From: Odiellus spinosus
Lineage: Eukaryota > Arthropoda > Arachnida > Opiliones > Phalangiidae
Length of the DNA stretch: 64,000 bases
NCBI GenBank assembly: GCA_963920705.1
Contig: OY987230.1
Span: 13,231,320 to 13,295,319 of the forward strand
Reading direction: 5' to 3'
Below the pieces are notes generated by a model. The model made no database searches. It was not told where the DNA came from and saw only the letters and a program-made list of their open reading frames with translations. The translations under genes and the position numbers were made by a program. This document shows positions 54,001 through 64,000 of this stretch, in pieces. Numbering within the stretch: position 1 is the stretch's first letter; each line of letters begins with the position of its first letter.

Positions 54001-57000
54001 AATCATGCGTGAATCCAGCGGGTTATTCAAAACCCATTCGACCTTAAAAGCAAGGCCGAATGTCGAAAAGCTAGAGCATAACTCAACGTCAAAATTCGCA
54101 AGCCCCGCGTGTAAAAAAGAAGAATGAAAAATAATAATTAAGAATAAAGTAGCCAATTTTTCAAAAATATCTAATCTATCAAAATGTTGGAGGGAACCAC
54201 GCAGTAAAGAGAAAGGTTCTTCATCCTCCCTCCCGGAAAAAATAAAAAGGCTTAGCAATAAAGAGAGATGGTGCGCCATACTACCCCCTTCTTTCCGGCT
54301 CCAAGTAGCGCGGTAGAAGAAGAGAGGGTTACGAGAGCGTGGGGACGTACGGACTCCTTTAAAACTCGTTCATCCAATCAAAATGAGCCTAAGATTGAAA
54401 AATCATTAAGTCTCACCATCTATGAAACGACTTTTTAATCATGGCCAGTTTCATCAAAAAGCCTTGGGAATGCGCCAACCTATACAACGTCTAGCTTTCT
54501 CCCCGCGTCCCAGTCAAGGGTATAGTTAGAATCACTTCCTAATTTCAGCAAGTACAAGCTACACTACCACCTCTTGGATGTTATCGCGATATAAAGGAGT
54601 CTTAATTATAGCTTTGTTCGTGATGAAAACTGAAACAAAACTGGAATACATATGGAATATCCGTGGTCAGAGACGTAATAGAATTAAGCACTAAAGATTG
54701 TGTATTATTAAAGGAAAAATACATATTGAAAATATTGTAAGGTATAAGTTGAATTCGTCTCGGAAATCTTTATATTGAAATTCTTCACTTTTTAGTCCAT
54801 TTGATCGAAACTGAATAGTTTTTATTTTGAAAAATATATTAAAATACCAGAGTATCGGTATGCAAAATATTATCTAAACAAGATCGCAGATTTAATCTAA
54901 AACTTTGATAAGCCATACACGAGAAAATTTTTAATTCCACGACCAACTTAACCGTCTTTAACTGGTTTTGGATAAATGTCTGTGGGCCATGGAAGTCAAA
55001 GAAATATTTCACTCGTTACTATCCATAGTTTTTACGTACTTAAAACTTTTGGGAAAGATATAGCTAAGCTTTAAGTGACCTTAAAACAATACATAGTGAT
55101 TTAGGTAACTTTTATCTCATTGGTCGGGAGCTAATGGTTCACCCCATAAAACAATGGTCTAAAATTAAACAATGGGTGTAGAAAGTGTAGACCAAATATT
55201 CTCACCTTTTAAATAACCTGTATCTACTTAGTCGAGACTCGAGAGTTAATTGCGGCCCCCAATTTGTAAAATATTTAGAAATTATAAATTGTCTTTTTCC
55301 TTTAACCGCTGTCGTACCAGATTGTTCCCGCGTTTCCAAACGTAGCATCATTAATCCTCATTACGCGAACAGACCACAGCCAGGAAAAAGGGGTAACTAG
55401 GGGTGCGTGAGAACAAAGGGGCACGGGCGTCAAATGAGTTCGGGTGAAAGTCTAAACTCTCATCTCTCTCTCTCTCTGTCTCTCACACTTTCCCTCCAAT
55501 TCCTCACACACATCCATCCTATATCCTCCGAGTTAGAAAAGGCCAATATCGAATAATTCATCTTGCCTTTTAAAAAGCGCGGCGTCAAAAAAAATGCTCA
55601 TTTTTAATCGATACCCGCTCGTTCGCGGATGAGGAGTATGGTAACGCGCGTGGGGATCTCAATAGGGTGAAGGAAGATACACTCTTATGGAAAGGATGGG
55701 GAAGCCGAAGCGAGAATCGGATGCGGAGAGGCGAATATCGGTGCGCGGTGCTTCGTATGCAAAATTCGTATTATTTCACACATGACCTCGTTCCGCTTTT
55801 CCCACCCCAAAAAGGAAAGAGGACTATTCCGAGCGATATAGAGAGTGGGATATTGCACCGTTCCCTGATGGTTACTCTTCTAAGGGGCCTCAAACTCTCC
55901 GGAGACTCTGAGAAAAAGAGGGTGGCCCACTTTTAAGTTACATTGTATCGTAACTTAAAATTTTGGAATTTTTATCGGTTTCTTTACCTGGATATATTAA
56001 ATTTTAATATCTTTGAAACGAAAAAAATTCGAAATTTGAGGTCAAAATCGTATTCAAAATTATATTAAATCTTAATTCGAGGTAATAGATTTTAATATGC
56101 TGAAATTTAAACTTAATTATATCTGTATAGTCGATAATTTTGTCTAAATTCAAAATTGTTTCTAACTTTGTGTTTTTAATAAAATTTGATTACCCAAAAG
56201 GGTATAGAAGTTTGAAATTTCGCTACCGCTAGAAGAATGTCCCCACAATACCAATATCATGATTTTTTTAAAAAGGGGATAAATATGAAAATAAAGTTTT
56301 TTTAAATCGATTCTTCCTGTTTACATAATAACAAAATTCATGAAATACCTCTAAACTATTTAAAATATAGGAATAAGTACAGGAATAGCGTATAGTGGCC
56401 AAGCTAGTTTAAATGTTGCCCCTTATCATGCAAAGACAAAACTCCTTTCGTTCTAATGATCCAGCATTATGCATATTACAATCAAACAGGGGGATTAACC
56501 ACGAGTGTAAAATCAATAAACCTATTACCTAACTGAATACAACCTTTGATAATGCTAAACATCTAATAAATACGTACAGTCAAAGGTGCTGACTTAGTTA
56601 TACACTGATCACTAGGAGCAATCAACCCCTCCCCCTGAACCTAAATTAAAAGTACAGCACATGATTGGATCAATTAATTTCGATTGACACCCCTTTTGCC
56701 ACTTGGCTTGATTAAATACCATCGAATATAAATAAGGATTATAATTTTCCTTAACAGTATTCGATCTATTTTAAAAACCAGTACAACTTGAACTTTACGA
56801 TAGTCTGCCTGCAAGGTAGAGCTAAAAGTATATAGCTTTGAAGCGGTAAAAAGGGGTCTTCTCTCATTCCCGCGCATATATATAACCAATTTAAGAATGG
56901 TAACCCATGCAAAGCCAAGAATATAAGAATTTTACGAGGAGAATTTCTCCCGCGTACGCACTCGCGATGAGCGAGAAGGATCGGGGATCCAGTTGAGAGA

Positions 57001-57374
57001 AAAGGGTTAGAAATCTCGCGCCTCATTACTCCGGAATTATTAAGCGATGGGGACTGGATGCCTCCTAAAAACCGTAGCCCTACAAAAAAAAAAAGAAAAG
57101 CATCCCACGCCTTCTTTTTTATTATTAAAAGAAAAACTGGGCGATAACTACTTTCTAAAAAAAAAAATTGAAGAAGAGAAGAGGCTCACGTTTCGAAGAA
57201 CTGACTTTTCAATATACGTTAATACATTATATTATGACGCTTCCTCTGGGAGATTTTTTATCTTAATATTATCATAATTAAAGAGAGGGTCAAAACATAA
57301 TACACATACGTCAATAAAGAATATACTAGTCAATTTATTTCATGTTAATCCAAGAGTAAATATACGTTTTTTAA
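51083..57374. other. Gene-free spacer
   Basis: No gene was recognised. TTAAAGGGCAAGT at about 51096 and an inverted ATTTGCCCTTTA at about 52525 could be ends of one element, which is unproven. A 139-codon minus-strand frame (53860-54279) and an 89-codon plus frame (55667-55936) lie in GC-richer patches but show no domain. A solo MITE-like end lies at 56268-56310 (see the 46982 entry). Confidence 0.4.
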
Positions 57375-57747
57375 AGGGAGAATGCAACCCAAAAACAAGT
57401 GATTATTTATCGATTCCTTATAGTTTAAATAGCCCTAATCCAACAGTAAAAAATTAAAATATTAAACTAGAAATAAATTTTAATCTTATCCGGAAAATAG
57501 GCTTCGCTGGATTCATGGAGATCACCCGAACATCTTCATGATCAATGTCATTGGACGCTCGATCGTCATTATAAGGCGAAATCAGGATATCTTTATGAAT
57601 CCAGCTAAGCCTATTTTGATGGTAAGTTTTAAATTTGTTTCTAGTTTAATAATATTTGTTGGTAAAAACGTTTACTGTTGGATTAGGACCATTTAAACGA
57701 TAAGGAATCGATTAAAAAAGCACTACGTGTTAGGTTGCACTCTCCAT
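57375..57747. mobile_element. TTAA-flanked MITE with central palindrome, copy 3
   Basis: 373 bp between TTAA at 57371-57374 and 57748-57751. The left end AGGGAGAATGCAACCC and the right end GGTTGCACTCTCCAT are inverted. The central arms AATAGGCTTCGCTGGATTCA and TGAATCCAGCTAAGCCTATT match copies 1 and 2 (4758, 28885), while the sequence between the arms differs among all three. No coding capacity. Confidence 0.83.
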
Positions 57748-57751
57748 TTAA

Positions 57752-58939
57752 TGAAATCATTCAGTAATATATGTTTAGTACATTTAATATACGTTTTTCA
57801 TCCTTAAAATGGCAATTTTTAAATTTTTGAATTCGAAAGGCCCGGGAAAATTTGATAGGGGGTTAATTTAAATAAACCACCAAGTGGAGCAGGGGTATGG
57901 AAAAAATCGGACCGCTTTATGAACAAAGTGTTGCTCGTTCCGTCAAATCTAGTTGAATTTTGAGTGAAATTGGGAGGACGTTATGTTTGTTAGAAATATG
58001 TGTGGGTGTGTTAAAGTTGTGACAAAAGTGTACAAAACAAAATTATCTAGAAGCAACATAAACCGCCTTCTAACAAAACTTTAGTTTATGACAATTAAAC
58101 TACGGAATGTCAAACATTTTGGACAGGGTATCTTGCGTGTCATTTAATGTCAAGAATGTCACCAGCAATAATTACATAATAGTCGCGTCCACATTAAAAG
58201 TGAAAACCTTTTCTAAATGACTCGTTTTTCATTCAGCAAAATCGAAAATCGATCTATTCTAAAAACTGTTTTAAATTTCTAATTTCTATGAACAAGCGTT
58301 ATCTAAAATTTTTAACTTAAATTACAACCAGTAAATTTATTACAAAGAGATTTCATTAAAATATTTAAAAATATTTTATACCAATTTTATATTTGATGGA
58401 TTTGAATTATTTTCCAAATAAGTTTTAAGATTTCAAGCCCGACGCCTGTAAAAGTGTTCCAACTACCCACACGCGTGCTCAAGGAAAAGCCAGCATATAG
58501 GGTTGCATAAAAATACACCCTTATTTTTCACCCAAAAAAATGTACGAAAAAAAAAAGGACTTTTGAATAACCCCTTAATACGTCATGTTTTGACGCCTCC
58601 ATAGGGCGTTATTTTTTATTATCCAGAAGCAGCTTATTCCCTAACTGTCCTCCCTTCTCCTTTCCTCTCGTAGTGGCGATAGATTAACCGTTTTGAGGTT
58701 TATACGCTGTTTTTTTTTCCTTAACCAGTACGTGATACGGATTGCTAAATATAATCATTCATTTCGCACCGCCGCTCACTACACCTTAGCTAAACCAAAA
58801 AGGGGTTTCACAGTCTACTTACAGCCTACTAAATTCCTTACGCTACAGAGAGCTGTTTATTTCACCAGGTCTGTTTGTGTGTCTTGAAATTTATATTTAA
58901 CGAGTTATACACCATGAGCAAACAAACGAAGGGCCTTCA
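57752..58939. other. Gene-free spacer
   Basis: Contains the inverted copy (about 58440-58465) of the AACACTTTTACAGGCGTC motif found near 824-841. The ORF at 58693-58887 has no motif. Nothing else was identified. Confidence 0.4.
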
Positions 58940-59015
58940 AAGCAGACATGTAATCTGACTCGTCAAATTGATCAATTTGACTAGGCCCGAATTGAGTCAG
59001 GTTACCTGTCTACTT
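58940..59015. mobile_element. 76-bp fold-back relative of the AAGTAGAC family
   Basis: AAGCAGACATGTAATCTGAC then TCGTCAAATTGATC faces GATCAATTTGAC, GAGTCAGGTTACCTG and TCTACTT. It pairs nearly end to end and matches both termini of the 283-bp element at 16367, so it looks like two ends joined with the interior lost. Confidence 0.68.
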
Positions 59016-60096
59016 TAAATAATTTTATTATTATGTTGCATGTTAAAAGGATAATTAAGACTCCATTTTAATAGGGATAAAAACGACAGAAAATCTAATC
59101 ATAAGAGTTAAAATATTTGAAATTTTTAACAGTTTCAAAAATAGGTTAAGCAAGGACAGTTAACTACTGGACATTTATATAATAAAATACGTATAGTTTA
59201 TAGCGTGTCTTTGAAACTGTAGTTAGACTAGACAAATTCCAATTAAACCAAATCACTATTACGGATATAGAAAATCTATCTGGTTGCCATTTTAGTATCC
59301 ACCTCCCCGTATTTCTCCATCCTCCAAAATCCCTTCGTTATACCTTGTCTAAACTGAATAAACTAACTGCTAAACCGTAGGCAACGGTTAAAATGTACTA
59401 TATTTAACCCCTTTACAAATTTCACGAAGCGGGATTTTATCCACTTTTCTACCAACTTGTTATTTTACCTCGGGGTTTTAGCGACAAGCGGAGCAACTCT
59501 CTCAAGCTCGGCTAAGCTATAAGTATATCAGAGGAGAGGTTATAGCGAGCCGCGCGGCTCACCTAGAGAGGTGGGTGGCGAGCCGGGCGAGTGCGTGTGT
59601 GTTTTAGGGGCTCGTTGACAACAAGATCGTTTAGAGGCGAAGGCGAATTAAAGGGAACGTGCGATGAATCGCTGATGGAGTCTCGCTGTTCATTTTCGTG
59701 TTTCACCGTTCGCGGAAGCGTGTTGAGACCTCGTTACAAGGGGGCATCTGGGATTGGAAAACCTTCACTCCCCGCACTCCACCCCAAACCCACTCTATCC
59801 CCGGATTCAGACTACGCACTACCGACAAGGTGCTATGAGAAGGGGAAAAATTGTCTATGAAGCCACGTTTTCATAAATAGTTATTTCGTGATATTCAAAT
59901 CAATTCTTACTTAGCAAACTTAGTAATATCAATAACAAATTGAAACTAATAGACGTACATAAGATCGGGTGAATATAGAAGTATTCTAAGGTAGAATGGT
60001 ACCGTCGTCGCGTACTTTGTAGCTAAAATTCGTCCGCTATACTAAAGATATTTCGTTTTAAATATACATGAAGGATATGTTAATGCAACTTTACAG

Positions 60097-60292
60097 TCGG
60101 CGAAAACGAAGAGGAACTCGGGATGATCGAAGCTATAACGGAGATTGGAGGCGAACGAACAGCGTGGAAATAAAGGAGAATGAAGAAAAAATATTTCCCC
60201 CCAAATGCAGACGATACTTAGGAGAGTGCGAGTTTATGGTGGAATGCTTTTCCTCGCAATTTACGCACGATTTGTTGTTACAGAGCAGCAAA
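60097..60292 (+). other. Candidate coding exon, identity unknown
   Basis: Within an open frame (60068-60343, 91 codons) the interval is bounded by a good acceptor-like CAACTTTACAG and a possible donor (CAAA then GTATCG). It would encode a basic segment (SRRKRRGTRDDRS) followed by a cysteine-spaced segment, KCRRYLGECEFMVEC (C-x5-C-x4-C). Such close cysteine spacing with an acidic-aromatic stretch can occur in extracellular knotted domains, but I cannot name a family. It lies just downstream of the CpG-richer 59.4-59.9 kb stretch. It could equally be a chance ORF. Confidence 0.2.
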
Positions 60293-60607
60293 GTATCGAT
60301 GTTTTTAATTGGGTTAATTCCCCTATTAAATGAGAGACCCTAAAATGATGCTGCGTGTCTAAACTTTGGGTCGGAGCCTGTTTTCAAGCTTGTACAAAAC
60401 TATAGTTTCAGCTTCATCTCTCTGATTAGGTGTTTTAGAGATAAGGTGGAGTTCAGATTATTTTAGAAAACTAAAAATAAATTTTCATCGATGCTTTGAA
60501 GTCAATTCTGCAGTCAATATTAACAAAAGATCATAAATTATTCCAAAAAAGTAATTAACGTTCAGTAGCGTAAAGATATCAGCAAACTGCAAATTGTAGG
60601 TCATAGC

Positions 60608-60705
60608 TAAGACTAACAAAGGACGCCTATGTTAATAGATAAAAATATAACAAAACAATGGAGTACATAAACGTCCTCTAATGGCAACTAACTTCGTTAA
60701 TTATC
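60608..60705. mobile_element. Shortened copy of the CTCTAATGGC fold-back family
   Basis: ACAAAGGACGCCTATGTTAA ... ATAACAAAACAATGG ... ACATAAACGTCCTCTAATGG. Both arm motifs of the elements at 22161 and 34919 are present at much shorter spacing, and GGACG/CGTCC can pair. No target duplication was seen. Confidence 0.55.
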
Positions 60706-63513
60706 CGCAAATTAGCTAGAAACATTTGATGAGTTAAGTTTTTTATATTCAAGCTCCCAATCAATTAAAAATAACATGCTACTCGTCTTCATTAAAACTT
60801 TAAAAGTATAATGCACATATACTCAGTTTTCTGCAATTTATGAAAGCAAATATTGTAAAATAGGCCAAAAGTAATAGATTGAATAGGCTTAATTGAAACT
60901 TGTATAAGCAAGAATTCATATTTATACATTAATTCCTGATATAAGCTAAATTGTAATTAATCTTTTCTAATTCAGATTTGGTTTAAATAATTATTAACGC
61001 GTGTTATAGTTTTAATTATCAATAAGTGTTCGCGTATTCAGACTTAACATAAACCCGCGCAAGGCGAGGGATTAACTAAGCACTTCCGTAAAATCTGTAC
61101 ACCGATTACGCGAAGATTACCGCCTCTGATAATTCTAAATACGTACTCAGTTACGTAATCACTTTAGTGTTCAGTCAAAGGTGTGTACACCTTACTAGGA
61201 AGGGATGATTAGCTCCCCAAAAGATTCATTGAAATAAACCTAAAGGGCAAATTTAGATTTTTAAATAGTAATAAAAATAACTTGTACACCTACACATAAT
61301 TCATTAATTTATAATAATATTGTCAAACAAGTTAAAATTTGAACTATCAAACTTCTCCTTGGTCCCGCGTGTTACAACTCTTAATAACATACCTTAATAA
61401 TTCGTATAAAGAGCTCTAGACAGTGCAGGTTGATTAATTAATACCTGATACGTGAGAGATTGCGCTACTGTTATATAGATTAGAGAGGGAATTATTAGGC
61501 TTTCGTAGTAGAGATTTCGGGATATAGATCGGACAGTAAGAGTTTGAAACTATATAATAACGTTGCAGTTTTAACTGCCTACTAAATGTGTAAATTTCGG
61601 TATTATCACAACATAACAGTTTGGATTTAATAGCTCGGGCTAGACTCGTAAGGAACTATTTTCGATGGTACTTAAGACTGAGCCTCGATGTAGACGCCCT
61701 CGGATAATACGACACAGTCGGGAATAACCAGGCGTTACGGCCAGTTTGAGATTACATAACGTGTGAGGCTATACACCAAAATCTATCTCGCAGAAACTAA
61801 GGAAAAGAAATAGACGAAGATGATATTTCGAACGTACTGCAATCCATGATAAACTTCCTCTATCGAAACTAAAATTTACCTAGTGGGCTAAATCGTTTTC
61901 CCATTTCAATTAAATTGTTGTAAGGAGCTTCATAGTCATAAAAGGATTCAATAGAGCGAAGAATTTCAGTAAATTTCTACTAAAGTTTAACTAAGTTTTA
62001 TACACAATTAATTTACTAGTTTTGAATCGCAGGTATTATATCTATATGATGAACGAAATTATATTTAGGTATAAAAATAAATATACAAACGTTAAAACTT
62101 TAATAAAACTTTTAAATAGGGCCACGATTTCCCAAACAGTTGTTGCTAGTTTTGACATGGTTTTAACCTCATATTTTAAGTCTAAATCGATTAAAAATAA
62201 CTTGTTTCCTGCAGAGTCTAGTATACGTTTAAAAAGACGGAATGTTTATGGAACATTTACCAAAACAATTGATCTATTTTTTAAATCTTTTGCGCAGGGA
62301 ATTCAAGCAAAAAGCAAGCAATCCCTCCCATAAAGCTATCAGGCTGGAAACTTGAAAGTGGGCTTTTACTTTAACAGAAAACATTCGAATAAAACAGTTT
62401 ATACGCTACATTTATAAAGCCTAGTTATAAGATACCATCTTAGGAATTTGAATGAAAAATAACTTTCTCTAATCTTGTTAACCAAACTACTATTAAGAGC
62501 GTGATTTAAATTTCTAAACCTCTTGCCAAAAAAAAAGTAAAAAAAAAAGTAAAAATAAAAACCTCAAGTTTAAACAAACCTGCGCTAAATCTCCGGCAGA
62601 ATAAAAAAACTTACTCTTAAAACTCCAAAGGAAAAAAAAATTGGAGAAAAAGTCTTCGAGCAACATCTTAAACGGCAATTTTTTTAGACTGTTTTCTTCC
62701 TAGCAAGGCACTTTTCGCATTTTTTACTTTTTTTACAAGCGATAGTCGAAATGCGCGTAAACTTTCTCGCTCGCCTACACTATAAGGGATAAGTTTCTTT
62801 AAGAATATAGGCAAACAGGGTTTTATCTAAGAAGCTCCGCGCCCAATACGACAAAGCCGCGAAAAAGATCTCTAGGCGCAAGGAATAAAAAAAGGTTGAG
62901 ATTTAGTCCATCTCAACGCGAGTTTACATCGATGATGTATAACTAAGTTACACTTACATTTCAGTAGATTTTAAATATTATTTCAATGAAATTATTCTTA
63001 TCCTTAGTGTATACTGTGAATGAGACACACTATAGTCTATCCCAGTCTATTGAATCAGAGTAGGTAAAGTTACTAAAAATGATAAAAATATTTTGTTTTG
63101 CTAAGGTATTAACTATTTTCTTTGCCCAAATTGTTTGGCTACAATACAGTTATTGTAGTATTTGTCATAGGTTGAAAGCATAGAAAACAATATAGTAAAA
63201 GCAGAGTAAATTTATAGTTTCATTTCTTTCACTTTATAATCGGTCCATATTATAATTAACATTACACCCCACACAAAGAAATATGGTAGTTTTAACACGA
63301 AAATACTATGATTTACGGTTGAAACCTGTAGCGTTAATTAAGCACGATTTATTTTGGGTTTTATGGCTCATATAATGTTAGGAGATGTACGTATGAAGAT
63401 GGATGTAATGTAAGTTTGCAGCATTCAACTATCGTTTTAATTCATCCCCGAATTTCGTGTTGCTTTTCTTTAACTTATACAAAGCTATCAACACCTGCCA
63501 ATGCTTAGCGCGC

Positions 63514-63665
63514 TTAAGCGAGAATGCAACCTGGCAAATATCCTGGTATTAGTAAATATACTTGAAGGGAGAAATGAAGCCCCAGAATACGGAGGGGTTG
63601 AAAAATATATTTCAAGGGAGAATGAAATACATCGTAGAATTTGTTAAAGGGAGAGCCAGAAGTGA
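63514..63665 (+). repeat. Series of four AGGGAGAATG-type motifs
   Basis: TTAAGCGAGAATGCAACCTG (63514), TTGAAGGGAGAAATGAAGCC (about 63563), TTCAAGGGAGAATGAAATAC (about 63607-63630) and TTAAAGGGAGAGCCAGAAG (about 63644) follow one another in the same orientation at spacings of roughly 30-50 bases. All resemble the left terminus of the MITE at 28885, and the first also keeps GCAACCT. Confidence 0.55.
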
Positions 63666-64000
63666 CGAAAATAGCGGGGGGTGTGGTTATTCCCTTATGA
63701 ACTTAGCCATCATGTTATTTTTAAGATAGGCGCGTTGGTATTTACTAAATATATTCGAGATGGAGAGACTTTTATTTAAAATAAATAAATTTCAATAAAA
63801 TATAATTTCAAAAATCTTAAATTTCGATTTCTCTAACCAATATTTTTTTAATTTCTGTCTATATACGGATTTCACCCCGATAAAGGGTGCGAAGCAATCT
63901 TTTCATGTATTACATATCACTATGTCATTTAAGAATTTAACATTGCGAACTACAAGTATATATAACTCTAGGAAACTATTTTAATTGCTAATTGTAATAA
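63666..64000. other. Gene-free AT-rich end of the window
   Basis: No gene, repeat or motif was recognised. Confidence 0.4.

Larger units (their letters stand above)
59016..63517. other. Spacer with a GC/CpG-richer stretch at 59.4-60.3 kb
   Basis: About 59470-59870 is clearly richer in GC and CpG (for example GCGAGCCGCGCGGCTC, a palindrome) than the surrounding DNA and could be a promoter or 5' exon. A candidate exon follows at 60097. A shortened fold-back copy lies at 60608-60705. The rest, including the ORF at 62022-62333, shows nothing recognisable. Confidence 0.4.

Noticed and set aside
53860-54279. 139-codon minus-strand ORF with hydrophobic stretches
   Set aside because: Longer than typical chance ORFs here, but no domain, no paralogue, no conserved motif and no clear start or splice context. 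Left unannotated as a gene.

Overview
The window is an AT-rich, gene-poor piece of an animal nuclear genome, most likely from an arthropod. Three things support this: a single intact gene of the insect-type gustatory receptor family (a 7TM protein ending in the TYhhhhhQ signature), arrays of the arthropod-type telomeric pentamer (TTAGG/CCTAA), and a dense population of short non-autonomous DNA transposons, fold-back elements and minisatellites. There is no bacterial gene organisation, operon or CRISPR array, and I see no credible rRNA or tRNA gene. The exact arthropod group cannot be read from the sequence; a lineage with large intergenic spaces (chelicerate, myriapod or similar) is only a guess.

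Layout. 0-9 kb: AT-rich spacer with a poly-A run, a 48-bp duplication, diverged dispersed repeats and the first TTAA-flanked MITE (about 4.76-5.11 kb). 9-15 kb: a (CT)89 microsatellite and a very homogeneous 22-bp minisatellite (23 units). 15-29 kb: the richest mobile-element zone. It holds elements with GCTGCGTTCACACTAGG-like ends, a TA-flanked MITE, a small TTA-flanked fold-back, an element with a different fold-back nested inside it, a 1.16-kb Mutator-like element with a perfect 9-bp target duplication that carries telomere-type repeats, and several TTAA-flanked MITEs. 29.8-30.1 kb and 33.1-33.9 kb: a 24-bp and a 30-bp minisatellite whose units are multiples of three, so they simulate long ORFs. 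34.9-36.4 kb: a long fold-back element and a near-perfect short hairpin. 38.17-39.32 kb: the gustatory receptor gene, followed by a candidate poly(A) signal. 40-64 kb: mostly unassigned spacer with further MITEs, a small 30-bp repeat array at 50 kb, and a more GC/CpG-rich stretch at 59.4-60.3 kb that may hold the edge of another gene.

Only the receptor is a confident protein-coding gene. Most other long ORFs arise from tandem repeats, MITE interiors or locally GC-rich stretches. No transposase or reverse transcriptase was recognised, so every mobile element here appears non-autonomous and must have been mobilised from elsewhere. The strongest unusual signals are the Mutator-like element carrying (CTAAC)n/(CTAAT) arrays, the multi-copy TTAA-flanked MITE family with a conserved central palindrome, and the nested fold-backs. 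Family names for elements rest on terminal repeats and target-site duplications read by eye; no database search was possible.
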